Source: Rhodospirillaceae bacterium | GTDB taxonomy: Bacteria; Pseudomonadota; Alphaproteobacteria; Dongiales; Dongiaceae | Direction of reading: 5' to 3' | Length of the DNA stretch: 64,000 nt | Assembly (NCBI GenBank): GCA_016712715.1 | Contig: JADJQM010000002.1 | Span: 496,001 to 560,000 of the forward strand | In this document: in pieces, positions 8,417-17,156 of the stretch | Layout of the letters: each line of letters starts with the position of its first letter | Position numbering within the stretch: the stretch's first letter is position 1 | Notes under the pieces: model-generated | What the model was told of the DNA's origin: nothing | What the model saw: only the letters and a program-made list of their open reading frames with translations | The model's database searches: none | Program-made: the position numbers and the translations under genes

Positions 8417-8794
8417 ATGAGCGCCGAAGAGATCGACGATCCCATCGAGTTCCTCGCCACCTTGGGCGGGCTGCAGGATGCCGGCATCGACTCTGTCACC
8501 CTCGATGTGGCCGAGCAGGTGATCTACGTCTTCATCGACGATCTTTATGCCAATCTGGAAGGCCGGCCCGATTACCCCGGCGAGCGGCCTTGCGCGCTGG
8601 TGTTCCTGAATGTCAGCGGCTTCCGCATGGATGTCGATGCCAGCGACGGGCTGCGCATTTCGGAGCTGCGCGTCAACGAGACAACCATCGGATATGCGCT
8701 GGAAGTGGACCTCAACATCGGCGGCGTGGCCGGGCGCGGCAAGAACATCACCGCGAGCTTCGCCACGATGGAGATCGAGGACGTCGAGGATTGA
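8417..8794 (+). CDS. Hypothetical acidic protein
   Basis: 125 residues, not recognised. The start at 8417 is chosen for its strong purine-rich ribosome site (AGGGAGAGG, 8405-8413); a longer frame from 8219 overlaps the lipoprotein gene. The protein is strongly acidic (MSAEEIDDPIEF at the start and MEIEDVED at the end) with alternating beta-like segments and no signal peptide or membrane segment, so it is probably cytoplasmic. It is likely translated with the lipoprotein gene. Confidence 0.65.
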   Translation: MSAEEIDDPIEFLATLGGLQDAGIDSVTLDVAEQVIYVFIDDLYANLEGRPDYPGERPCALVFLNVSGFRMDVDASDGLRISELRVNETTIGYALEVDLNIGGVAGRGKNITASFATMEIEDVED

Positions 8795-8802
8795 TCCTCT
8801 CC

Positions 8803-8836
8803 TTCGTCATGGTCGGCCTTCGCGGACCATGACGAA
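8803..8836. repeat. Palindromic element (family B, copy 1)
   Basis: A perfect 12-bp inverted repeat, TTCGTCATGGTC at 8803-8814 and its complement at 8825-8836, with a 10-nt loop GGCCTTCGCG. It lies between convergent genes and could act as a bidirectional terminator. The same CGTCATGGT arm recurs at 31959-31992, so it belongs to a dispersed family. Confidence 0.75.
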
Positions 8837-9172
8837 TTAAGCAGCACCCCCCAGCGTCGTCACCGCAACCAGCCACAGCGCACCGGCCGTGACACCCAGC
8901 ACGATGCTGCGGCGGAAGATGAAATAGACCAGCAAAGCAAAGCCGGCCGAACTCAACCGCATCCACAGTGCCGTCTCCCCCAGTTCCCCCTGCGGGGCCA
9001 CGATCAATCGCGCGATGAGGCCGGCCAGCAGCGCATAAGCCACGCACGCAACCCAGCGCATCAGCGCGGAATTGGGGTCGATTTTGCCCGACAAGGCGAC
9101 ACCCGCCGCGCGCCAGCCATAGGTGACCAGCGCCCCCACCAGCAGGAACCACCAGGCGGAGACGGTCATCAT
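8837..9172 (-). CDS. azlD: AzlD family protein, branched-chain amino-acid exporter small subunit
   Basis: 111 residues, almost entirely hydrophobic with about four membrane helices. The order WWFLLVGALVTYGWRAAGVAL, VACVAYALLAGLIARLI and the C-terminal LGVTAGALWLVAV segment match AzlD/YgaH. AzlD pairs with AzlC to export branched-chain amino acids or analogues. It overlaps the azlC stop by 4 nt, indicating translational coupling. Confidence 0.85.
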   Translation of the reverse strand: MMTVSAWWFLLVGALVTYGWRAAGVALSGKIDPNSALMRWVACVAYALLAGLIARLIVAPQGELGETALWMRLSSAGFALLVYFIFRRSIVLGVTAGALWLVAVTTLGGAA

Positions 9173-9942
9173 TTGCCACGCCCGCGATCATACTGGTTGA
9201 TCAGGAAGGCCAGTGTGCCGCCGCCCAGCCCCGTGATCAGCAGGCCCCATTCCGGGGTGATCATGTGCAGAAGTGGCCCGAGCACGACACCGATCAGCAG
9301 CGCCCAGCGGCGGTCGCGCCGCACGATGTCGATGGTGAAGAGCAGCATGAAATAGAGCGGATTGAGGAACACCAGTCCCAGCGTCACCGTGGGCGGCAGC
9401 ACGCCGACCAGGAAAAAGCGCAATGCCGTGGAGCACAGGGTCGCGGACCAGATGACGAAGGTGAAGCCCAGGAAGTACGGCAGGCGCTGCCCCGGCGTCA
9501 TAGCCGGACAGCGTTGCATGGCAATCGCCCAGCCGGTCAGCGCAATGAAATGCGCGCTCAGATAGTGAACAAGGCGGGGATTTGGCGCGGCATCGCCTTC
9601 GCGCAGGATCGGCAGCAGGGTCACGACCATCGGCATCAAGCGCGCATTGGCCAACCCCACCGCTATGGCCGCGGCCAGCAGCGAGCCGCCGGCCGCGAAA
9701 ATCTCGATGAGCGCGATCTGGCCCGGCAAGGCCCAGCCGGTGATGCTGGAGGCGACCCCCTGAAGGAAGGTCAGGCCCGATTGATGAACGAAGGCACCAA
9801 AGCCCACATAGCTTGCCCCCAGCACCAAAGCGGGGGCGCCGACGGCCGCCCAGGCGCCACTTCGTCCGGCACCGGCGGGCGAGCCGAAATCATGGGTCCA
9901 GGTCGGTGAGGCTTGCGCATCCGGGGGAGATTGAGGTTCCAT
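9169..9942 (-). CDS. azlC: AzlC family ABC-independent amino-acid exporter subunit
   Basis: 257 residues from the ATG at 9942; an alternative ATG at 10005 would leave only 13 nt to the divergent NUDIX gene, so the shorter form is preferred. The hydrophilic N-terminus is followed by GAPALVLGASYVGFGAFVHQ, then LPGQIALIEIFAAGGSLLAA and LANARLMPMVVTLLPIL, the family signature of AzlC/YgaZ. With AzlD it forms an inner-membrane exporter of branched-chain amino acids. Confidence 0.87.
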   Translation of the reverse strand: MEPQSPPDAQASPTWTHDFGSPAGAGRSGAWAAVGAPALVLGASYVGFGAFVHQSGLTFLQGVASSITGWALPGQIALIEIFAAGGSLLAAAIAVGLANARLMPMVVTLLPILREGDAAPNPRLVHYLSAHFIALTGWAIAMQRCPAMTPGQRLPYFLGFTFVIWSATLCSTALRFFLVGVLPPTVTLGLVFLNPLYFMLLFTIDIVRRDRRWALLIGVVLGPLLHMITPEWGLLITGLGGGTLAFLINQYDRGRGK

Positions 9943-10018
9943 CGGGCCGCACCATAGGCCAGTGACGCTTGCGACGTCATCCGCCTTCCGCCACAGTCGA
10001 GCCATGTCCTAAACGCAG

Positions 10019-10567
10019 ATGACGATGCCAGACCTCAAAGAACCCAGTTTCGAACACCGCGTGCCCGACGGCGACAACCGCCTGCGTCAGGTCTGCACCG
10101 ATTGCGGCTTCATCGCCTATGAGAATCCCAAGGTGGTGGTGGGCGCGGTCGTCACATGGGGACCGAAAATCCTGCTGTGCCGCCGGGCCATCAATCCGCG
10201 GAAAGGCTTCTGGACCCTGCCGGCCGGCTTCATGGAACTCCATGAAAGTGCCGAAGTGGGCGCGGCGCGGGAAGCCATGGAGGAGGCCAATGCCAGGATC
10301 GAGATCGATGCGCTGCTGGCCGCCTATACCATCCCACGCCTGTCGCAGGTCCAGCTGATCTATCGCGCCCGCCTTGTCGACCCCCATATCAGCGCGGGCA
10401 TCGAGAGCCTGGAGGTGGGGCTGTTCGACTATGCGGACATTCCCTGGGAAGACCTTGCCTTTCCGTCGGTGCGCTGGGCCCTCACGCAATATGCCGAGAT
10501 CAAGGACCGGCTGAGCTTCTCCGCCTTCAGCAACCCGCCGGGCGAGAGCGGGGATCATGGCACGTGA
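10019..10567 (+). CDS. NUDIX hydrolase with N-terminal half zinc ribbon
   Basis: 182 residues. A CxxC pair (CTDCGF, residues 25-30) forms part of a zinc-ribbon-like head as in NudC-related proteins. The Nudix box starts at GFMELHE and continues SAEVGAAREAMEEANARI; the last conserved Gly of the consensus is Asn here, while the metal-binding REAMEE core is intact. Such proteins hydrolyse nucleoside diphosphate derivatives. It overlaps the following GNAT gene by 4 nt. Confidence 0.85.
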   Translation: MTMPDLKEPSFEHRVPDGDNRLRQVCTDCGFIAYENPKVVVGAVVTWGPKILLCRRAINPRKGFWTLPAGFMELHESAEVGAAREAMEEANARIEIDALLAAYTIPRLSQVQLIYRARLVDPHISAGIESLEVGLFDYADIPWEDLAFPSVRWALTQYAEIKDRLSFSAFSNPPGESGDHGT

Positions 10568-11326
10568 GCGACGCCACCGATGATTTAAGCTGGCGGGTAG
10601 AGCGGACCTGCCACAAGGCCTGGCCGTCCTTCCGCGAGGAGGTGATCGGCGATTGGGTGCTGCGCTTTGCCGCCGGCCATAGCCGCCGCGCCAATTCGGT
10701 CAACCCGATGCGCGCGGTCGGCGGCGATATCGGCGCGCTGATCGATGCGGCGGAAGCGCGCTATGCAGCGGAACATCTGCCGACGATCTTCCGCATCCCC
10801 ACCCTTCTTCCAGCCGACATCGAAGCGCAGCTCGGCGCGCGCGGCTATCTGCCGGAGGGCGAGACCATCACGCTCCATGGCGATCTTCATCCCATGCCGA
10901 TGCGGCGCGACCCCGATGTGATCATCGACCGGCAGCCGACGGATATCTGGCTCGCCGCGATGTCGGATCTGCAGGGCCACAATGCCGTGCGCCGGCAAAG
11001 CTACCGCGCCATCCTGGCACGGCTCGACGTGCCGACCGCCTTCCTGATGTTCCGGGGTTGAGGGCGCACCGGCCGCCATGGCCTATGGCGCCCTGCATGA
11101 TGGTCAGCTGTGTCTTGAATCCGTCATCACCGCGGAGGCCTTGCGCGGCCGCGGATTTGCCAGCCGCATTCTTGGCGCCTTGATGGGCTGGGCGATCGAG
11201 CAGGGTGCCGGCGGCGTCTGCCTGCAGGTCGAAGCGCAGAACGCCGTCGCCCAGAAACTCTATCGCGGCATGGGAATGACGCGGGAGCTCTATCGGTATC
11301 GGTATTGGCGCGGGGCCAAAGTATAA
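10564..11326 (+). pseudogene. GNAT family N-acetyltransferase, frameshifted
   Basis: The first frame (GTG at 10564 to TGA at 11061) gives an N-terminal half beginning WRVERTCHKAWPSFREEVIGDWVLRFA-like, typical of two-part GNAT proteins. The second frame continues from about 11060 with the acetyl-CoA-binding part (LESVITAEALRGRGFASRIL, then QNAVAQKLYRGMGM). Removing one T in GGGGTTG (11058-11059) joins the two into a 253-residue protein reading FRGEGAPAAMAYGALHDG. This is either a real one-base insertion or a sequencing error. Confidence 0.8.
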
Positions 11327-11347
11327 ACCTTTGCCCATCAATACGCA

Positions 11348-11463
11348 TCCCCTCTCCCCTCGCGGAGAGAGGGTCAGGTGAGGGGTGGGAAGAGCGGACT
11401 CGTTGAGAGATCCCCCTCACCCGCTCGCTTTGCTCGCCACCCTCTCCCGCAAGGGGAGAGGGT
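11348..11463. repeat. REP-like palindromic element pair (family A, copy 2)
   Basis: Between the convergent GNAT and hrpB genes. The first module holds CCCTCTCCCCTCGCGGAGAG followed by GGGTCAGGTGAGGGG; the second, inverted, holds CCCCCTCACCCGCTCGC and CTCTCCCGCAAGGGGAGAG. The copy at 46801-46912 shares the same distinctive spacer, so these two form a subtype. Confidence 0.85.
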
Positions 11464-11497
11464 TCAAATACTTTTGCGGAAATGAGGTGTCGCTTCC

Positions 11498-14014
11498 TCA
11501 CCTCGGCCTTGGCTTCGCCCGCGCTGTCGGTTCCGCGATCAGCGGATCGTCCGGCCAGTAATGGCGCGGATACTGGCTTTTCAAATCCGCTTTCACCGCC
11601 TTATAGGCATTCGACCAGAAGCTGGTGAGGTCCTGCGTCACCTGGACCGGCCGGCGTGCCGGTGACAGCAGGTGCAACAGCACCGGCGCGCGGCCGCCGG
11701 CGATGCGCGGGGTTTCGGTGGCGCCGAACATTTCCTGGAGGCGCACGGCGAGGATCGGCTGCTCGCCGCTGTCGTAATCCAGCGGCACGCGCGAGCCCGA
11801 GGGCACGTCGAGATGCGTCGGCGCCATAGTCTCCAGCGCCTGGCGCTGCTGCCAGTCGAGGCTGTCGGTGAGGGCCGCGTGAAGATCGATGCGGTCGAGA
11901 TGCGCGCGCCGCGACACGCCATCCAGATGCGGTCCCAGCCAATCCGGCAGGGTCGCGAGCAGCGCTGCGTCCGACCAGTCAGGCCAGTCTTTCTCGGGAA
12001 GAACACGACGCAGAAACGCGACACGCGCCCGCAAGGTCGTGGTGGCGGAACTCCATGGCAAGCTGCCCAGTCCCATCTGGCGGATGCCGTCCAGCATCGC
12101 CGCGCGCACGAGCTCGGTGTCCGGCTTCTGCAGCGGCTTTTCTTCCAGCACCAAGGCCAATAGCCGGCGCTCGCGCTTCGCCTCGACGATCTCCGTCCGT
12201 GCATTCCAGGTGACGGATTGCGTGGTCTCTATGAGATCGGCGAAATCCTCCTCGATCTCACCCAGGGTGATGGGGGCTGCGAGATAGATGCGCGCCGATT
12301 TCTGGCCCTGGTCCAAGGTGGCGACCGCCAGGTAAGGCTCGCGCGACAGCGGATCCTCGAGGCTGAGTTCGGCGCCACGACCGGATGCCAGTCGGTACTG
12401 GCCCTGGCCACCGCGCTGCTGCGCCAGGCGGTCAGGGTATGCCAGCGCCACGATGGCGCCGGCGGCGGACCGGCTGGCGCTCTGTTCCGGGCCGATGCCG
12501 AGTTGCCGGCGCCAATCCTTGGCCGACTGCTGGATGCGCGACCGGCCATTTCTATCACCACCGCCCGAGGCCAGCATTTCCAGACGCTGCCCGAGATCGG
12601 CGACACGCCCCCCACCATTTCCGGGACCTGAAATGATATCGCGCTCGCTCAACAGCGCCGCGATGTCACAAGCGAGAGCACCCAACCCACGCGACTTGGC
12701 GATGATCAGCATATGCGCCAAACGCGGATGCAGGCCGAGCTCCGCCATGGCGCGGCCATGGGCGGTGATGCGGTTGCCGGCATCGAGTGCCCCCAGTTCC
12801 CGCAGCAGCTCGCGCGCCTGGGCCAGGGACGCCGGCGGTGGCGGGTCGAGAAGCGCAAGGCTTGCTGGATCATCGATGCCCCAGGCTGCGAGCTCCAGCG
12901 CCAACGGCGCCAGATCGATTTCCAGAATCTCCGGCGCCGGCTGCGGACTGAGTGCGCGTTCGCTGTTGGCACTCCAGAGGCGGTAGCAACTGCCCGGCCC
13001 CAACCGCCCGGCACGGCCCCGCCGCTGATCGGCATTGGCCAGCGCCACCTTGGTGGTGACGAGGCGCGTCATGCCGGTCGCTGGATCGAACCGCGCGACA
13101 CGGCGCAATCCGCTATCCAGCACGACGCGCACGCCGGCGATGGTCAGCGAGCTTTCGGCGATGCTGGTCGAGAGCACGATCTTGCGGCGACCTTGCGGGT
13201 CTTCATGGATGGCGCGCTCCTGCTCGGCCAGGGGCAAATCGCCATGGAGCGGCAGGATGATAGCGTCGCCCATCCCGCCCAATTCGCGTTCCGTGCGGCG
13301 GATTTCGGCAAGCCCCGGGAGAAAGGCGAGGATGTCGCCGGTTTCGTCCCGCAGCGCCTGGCGGATTGCCGATCCCATCTGCTTCTCGATCCAGGTCTTG
13401 GCATCATCGCCGAGGTAATGTGTCGTCACCGGAAAGGCGCGGCCCTCGCTGGTGAGGCGCCCTGCCCCCGGCATCAGCCTGGCGATGGCGGCGCCGTCCA
13501 GGGTCGCCGACATGACGACGAGACGCAGATCGGGCCGGAGCCCCGCTTGCGCCTCCAAGGCGAAAGCCAGGGCAAGATCGGCATCGACGCTGCGCTCATG
13601 AAATTCGTCGAAGATCAGGGCGGCAACACCCTTCAATTCGGGATCGCTCTGCAACTGCCGCAGAAAGAGGCCGGTGGTGACGCATTCGATCCGGGTCGTC
13701 GGGCCGATTCTGCGGTCGAGCCGCACGCGGTAGCCGACCGTGCCGCCCACCGCCTCCCCGAGATGGCCGGCCAGCCGGTGTGCCGCACCCCGGGCTGCGA
13801 GGCGCCGGGGCTCGAGGACGATGATCTTGCCGTCGCCCCGCCAGGCCGCGTCGAGAAGGACAAGCGGCACCTGCGTGGTCTTGCCAGCACCCGGTGGCGC
13901 TTCCAGCACCAGGTTTGGGCCGGCCGCCAGCGCCTCGGCGATCTGCGGCAGCAGGGCCGCGATCGGCAGATCCGGGTCGAATTTTCTGGGTATGGGCTTC
14001 GCGGTCTGGCTCAT
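11498..14014 (-). CDS. hrpB: ATP-dependent helicase HrpB
   Basis: 838 residues, the expected size. DEAH/RHA-type RNA helicase with Walker A PPGAGKTT (about residues 40-47), motif II DEFH (136-139), SAT (VMSATLDG), and QRRGRAGR in the second RecA-like domain, followed by the HA2 and HrpB-specific C-terminal region. The role of HrpB in bacteria is not settled; the family acts on RNA. An ATG 18 nt upstream (14032) is possible, but MSQTAKPIPRKF is a more typical start. Confidence 0.95.
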   Translation of the reverse strand: MSQTAKPIPRKFDPDLPIAALLPQIAEALAAGPNLVLEAPPGAGKTTQVPLVLLDAAWRGDGKIIVLEPRRLAARGAAHRLAGHLGEAVGGTVGYRVRLDRRIGPTTRIECVTTGLFLRQLQSDPELKGVAALIFDEFHERSVDADLALAFALEAQAGLRPDLRLVVMSATLDGAAIARLMPGAGRLTSEGRAFPVTTHYLGDDAKTWIEKQMGSAIRQALRDETGDILAFLPGLAEIRRTERELGGMGDAIILPLHGDLPLAEQERAIHEDPQGRRKIVLSTSIAESSLTIAGVRVVLDSGLRRVARFDPATGMTRLVTTKVALANADQRRGRAGRLGPGSCYRLWSANSERALSPQPAPEILEIDLAPLALELAAWGIDDPASLALLDPPPPASLAQARELLRELGALDAGNRITAHGRAMAELGLHPRLAHMLIIAKSRGLGALACDIAALLSERDIISGPGNGGGRVADLGQRLEMLASGGGDRNGRSRIQQSAKDWRRQLGIGPEQSASRSAAGAIVALAYPDRLAQQRGGQGQYRLASGRGAELSLEDPLSREPYLAVATLDQGQKSARIYLAAPITLGEIEEDFADLIETTQSVTWNARTEIVEAKRERRLLALVLEEKPLQKPDTELVRAAMLDGIRQMGLGSLPWSSATTTLRARVAFLRRVLPEKDWPDWSDAALLATLPDWLGPHLDGVSRRAHLDRIDLHAALTDSLDWQQRQALETMAPTHLDVPSGSRVPLDYDSGEQPILAVRLQEMFGATETPRIAGGRAPVLLHLLSPARRPVQVTQDLTSFWSNAYKAVKADLKSQYPRHYWPDDPLIAEPTARAKPRPR

Positions 14015-14139
14015 CGGTCCTTGGCATAGCATCTAACCATCGATTCCGACACGGAAAATGGCGTATCTTCGATCTTGTCAGGTTCCTGTCAGTGGCCGGG
14101 AATAGGTTGGCCCAGCCGCCCCATATCGAAAGTGCCGAC

Positions 14140-14814
14140 ATGCGCCTGCTGTTGATTGAAGACAATGACCGACTCTCGGAATTCCTGGAAAAGGCCCTCA
14201 GGGATGCCGGTTTCGCCGTCGACAGAGCCGATAGCTGCGCCGCGGCGACGGCCTCCTTCGATGCCAGTCGCTTTGACGCCGTCATCCTGGATCTGGGCCT
14301 CCCGGATGGTGACGGGCTGGCATTGCTGAAGGAGCGACGCGCCACCGGCGACCGAACCCCCGTACTGATCCTGACCGCCCGCGACGGGCTCAACGACCGG
14401 GTGGGGGGGCTCAATGCGGGCGCGGATGACTATCTGGCCAAGCCTTTCGCCATGGAGGAGCTGATCGCACGCGTAAAGGCATTGCTCAGGCGCCCCGGCG
14501 CCGCCCTCAGCGTCCAATTGACGCTCGGCAACATCTGTCTGGATACCGTCGGCCCCAGTTTCACGATTGACGGCAAGACGGCCACCTTGACTCGTCGGGA
14601 ACTTGCCTTGATGGAGATCCTGCTGCGCCGTCCCGGCAAGGTGATCAGCCGCGGCGCCATCGAGGAAGGGCTCTACAGCTTCAGCGACGAAGTGGGTTCG
14701 AATGCGCTCGAAGTGCTGGTGTCGCGGCTCCGGAAGAAGCTGGGCACCCTCGGTGCCGACATCAATCTGCACACGGTGCGGGGTGTCGGCTATATGGTCA
14801 TGGACCACGCCTGA
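14140..14814 (+). CDS. Response regulator, OmpR/PhoB family
   Basis: 224 residues. The receiver domain shows the acidic pair LLLIEDND, the phospho-acceptor Asp51 in VILDLGLPDGDG, Thr in LILTARD and Lys in DDYLAKPF. The C-terminal winged helix shows LTRRELALMEILLRRPGKVISR and the recognition segment SNALEVLVSRLRKKL. It is 21 nt upstream of its cognate sensor kinase. The ATG at 14140 is at the standard position for this family. Confidence 0.93.
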   Translation: MRLLLIEDNDRLSEFLEKALRDAGFAVDRADSCAAATASFDASRFDAVILDLGLPDGDGLALLKERRATGDRTPVLILTARDGLNDRVGGLNAGADDYLAKPFAMEELIARVKALLRRPGAALSVQLTLGNICLDTVGPSFTIDGKTATLTRRELALMEILLRRPGKVISRGAIEEGLYSFSDEVGSNALEVLVSRLRKKLGTLGADINLHTVRGVGYMVMDHA

Positions 14815-14835
14815 GCGAGACGGCTAACATCATTC

Positions 14836-16377
14836 ATGGCAAGCATTGGATCCTCGCTGCAGTCAAGACTGACCGTGCGCCTGCTCGGTGTGTTTGTGTT
14901 TGCCTTCATGCTGACCGGGCTTGCCACCTTCCTGTTGTCGCGCACCGATGACACGGAACTGCCGACGAGCAGCCTGCTTTCCTACATCGACATGGTGGCG
15001 CCTCATATCACCATGAGCGCCGGCGGCGTCTGGCAGGTGAAGGACGTGCTGCTCTCTGACGAAAAGGCCTATGTGCTGCGGCGTGGCGATGGCAGCCTGA
15101 TCGAAAGTGGCGGCTATCCCGATACGCTGACGGCCATTGCCGGCATGAGTGCTGCGAAAAGCATCATCGGAATGCCGGCCGGGACGTTCACCCTGACCTG
15201 GCGGATTGATCGAGAGACCGAAGACAACATCTATCTTCTGTCCGTGTCACTGATGGTGGCGGACCAGCCGGTCATCCTTGAAATCGCCGATGTCGATACA
15301 CCGACCGATTCCGGCCTCTACGCATTGGCTTACGAATGGCTGGGCGAGTTCGTGCCGGTTGGCGTGCCGCTTCTGCTGGTGCTGGTCCTCGCGTTGACGC
15401 TGTCGCTGCGCTCGGCGCTCAAACCGTTGGAGACGCTCAGGCGGCTGGCGGCGCGCATCAGTCCGCAGCAGACCGGCCTGCGCCTGCCGACCGAGGAACT
15501 GCCCTCGGAACTGCAATCGCCGGTGCTGGCCATCAATCGCGCGCTCGACCGCCTCGATCATGGGTTTCAGGCGCAACGCGACTTCCTGGCGGATGCCGCG
15601 CACGAACTCCGGACACCGCTTGCCATTCTCTCGGCGCATCTCGATACGCTGCCCCGCAATCAGGGCACCGACGCCTTGAAAAGCGATGTGCAGCGCATGA
15701 CGCGCCTGGTCAACCAATTGCTGCTCGTGGCGCAGATGGAGTCGCTCACCATCGACCCCGCTGAAACGGCGGATCTTTCCGACATTGCCATCGATCTTGC
15801 GGCCCTGCTCGCCCCCCTTGCCATTCGCAGCAACCGGTCCGTGGGCGTCAGCGGCGCGGAAGCGCCGGTGCTGGTGCGCGGCAACAAGGATGCGCTCTAT
15901 CAGGCCTTGCGCAATCTGGTCGAGAACGCGCTGCGCTTCACCGCGGTCGGGACCGAAGTCGAAATCAGCGTTGATCGGTCAGGCAGCGTCACGGTCAGCG
16001 ATCATGGCCCAGGCATTCCCCCGCAGGAGCGCGACTTGCTGTTCCGGCGTTTCTGGCAAGGTGCGCGGCGCAAGCCCCGCGACGGCCAGCCTCGCGACGG
16101 CCAGCCTCGCGACGGCCAGCCTCGCGACGGCCAGCCTCGCGATGGCCTGGGGCAAGAGCCCAGCAGTGGCGCCGGTCTCGGTCTCGCCATCGCCCAGCGC
16201 ATCGCCGAGACCCATGGCGGGTCTTTGCAGATCAGCGACAATCCCGGCGGCGGCGCAAGGTTCACCCTGACCCTGCCGCTGGCCGGCGTGCTGTCTCCGC
16301 CTGCCACCGTTCCCGTCGATACGGGTCCACGGTCCGCCGGACGTACGGTCACACCCCTGGGCTCCGGCGGCCGCTAG
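14836..16377 (+). CDS. Sensor histidine kinase with a five-copy PRDGQ repeat in the ATP lid
   Basis: 513 residues. Membrane helix 1 is at about residues 16-37, a periplasmic sensor region runs to about 170, helix 2 is at about 172-192, then a HAMP-like linker, the dimerisation box AAHELRTPLAIL with phospho-acceptor His256, the N box NLVENALRF, G1 DHGPGI, F box LLFRRFW and G2 GAGLGLAIAQRI. Between the F and G2 boxes, residues 414-438 are five tandem PRDGQ-like units encoded by a 15-bp minisatellite. It follows its response regulator by 21 nt. Confidence 0.92.
   Translation: MASIGSSLQSRLTVRLLGVFVFAFMLTGLATFLLSRTDDTELPTSSLLSYIDMVAPHITMSAGGVWQVKDVLLSDEKAYVLRRGDGSLIESGGYPDTLTAIAGMSAAKSIIGMPAGTFTLTWRIDRETEDNIYLLSVSLMVADQPVILEIADVDTPTDSGLYALAYEWLGEFVPVGVPLLLVLVLALTLSLRSALKPLETLRRLAARISPQQTGLRLPTEELPSELQSPVLAINRALDRLDHGFQAQRDFLADAAHELRTPLAILSAHLDTLPRNQGTDALKSDVQRMTRLVNQLLLVAQMESLTIDPAETADLSDIAIDLAALLAPLAIRSNRSVGVSGAEAPVLVRGNKDALYQALRNLVENALRFTAVGTEVEISVDRSGSVTVSDHGPGIPPQERDLLFRRFWQGARRKPRDGQPRDGQPRDGQPRDGQPRDGLGQEPSSGAGLGLAIAQRIAETHGGSLQISDNPGGGARFTLTLPLAGVLSPPATVPVDTGPRSAGRTVTPLGSGGR
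16075..16149 (+). repeat. 15-bp minisatellite, five units, within the histidine kinase gene
   Basis: Five tandem in-frame units of the type CCTCGCGACGGCCAG: the first begins CCCCGC, the middle three are identical, and the last is degenerate (CCTCGCGATGGCCTG). Each unit encodes Pro-Arg-Asp-Gly-Gln. A change in copy number would keep the frame and alter the ATP-lid length. Confidence 0.95.
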
Positions 16378-16403
16378 ATCAGGGCCAATCTAGATCAGGG
16401 CCA
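16374..16403. repeat. 16-bp tandem duplication at convergent stop codons
   Basis: CTAGATCAGGGCCA occurs at 16374-16387 and 16390-16403, spaced by two bases. The first copy contains the TAG of the histidine kinase gene; the second contains the stop of the isochorismatase gene on the other strand. Confidence 0.8.
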
Positions 16404-16968
16404 GGATATCGGCGCTGCTACGGATGCGGGCGATGCGCGGCAGGATGTTGCGGACCGCAAAATCATGGAAGCCCTCGCTATAGCTGCTGCTGGCATCCTC
16501 GGCGATGAGGATGTTGTAGCTCCCGGCCCAGCCATCGCGCGCCGTGGATTCGATGCCAAAATTGGTGGAAACCCCGCAAAGGATGATCGTGTCGATGCCC
16601 CGCCTACGCAGCTGCAGGTCCAGTTCGGTCCCATAAAAGGCGCTCCACTGCCGTTTGATGATCTGGATATCCGGCAGCAGCACGCCAAGTTCCGGTGCTG
16701 GATCGCCCCAATCTGCGGGATATTCCTCGGGCGATGACGCTTCGGACGCGTCCGTCAATCCCTGCGGCCAGTCGGCGTCATCGGGTGCCAGGATCACCCG
16801 CACCGCAACGATGAGACCGCCCGCCTTGCGCAGCTTCTGCCCGATGGCGATGCTCCGTGCCACCACGTCCGGCCCCAGATGCGGGGTCAGGCCGGCGGAT
16901 AGAATTCCCTTCTGCAGGTCGATGGTCACCAGGGCAGTACGTTTTGGGTCGAGCTTGGCGTCGGGCAT
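16390..16968 (-). CDS. Isochorismatase-like cysteine hydrolase
   Basis: 192 residues. The catalytic triad is visible: Asp17 (LVTIDLQKG), Lys105 (QIIKRQWSAF) and Cys131 (LCGVSTNFG), with the usual cis-peptide region just before the cysteine. Family members cleave isochorismate, amides or related substrates; the gene context (next to a two-component system and thrS) does not identify one. The start at 16968 has GGAAAG upstream; the longer frame to 17055 is less likely. Confidence 0.85.
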   Translation of the reverse strand: MPDAKLDPKRTALVTIDLQKGILSAGLTPHLGPDVVARSIAIGQKLRKAGGLIVAVRVILAPDDADWPQGLTDASEASSPEEYPADWGDPAPELGVLLPDIQIIKRQWSAFYGTELDLQLRRRGIDTIILCGVSTNFGIESTARDGWAGSYNILIAEDASSSYSEGFHDFAVRNILPRIARIRSSADILALI

Positions 16969-17156
16969 GGCGGTTTCTTTCCGGCTGGGATGCTTGGTGC
17001 ATGTTACGGCCAGCCACCGCCTTGCCGATACCGGCCTTGGCCGCAGCCCAGTCATCCCGCCCCGCTTCTTGACACCCTAGCAAATCCCCCTAAAGTCCCG
17101 CGTTCCGTGGCCATTTCGGCCCGGAATCACTGAAAACAATGGTTTTGTAGGGTGTC

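Noticed and set aside
16075..16149. CRISPR array
   Set aside because: Repeats are directly adjacent with no unique spacers, and they are in frame within a kinase gene. The 62325-62399 repeats are the same. Neither has cas genes nearby.
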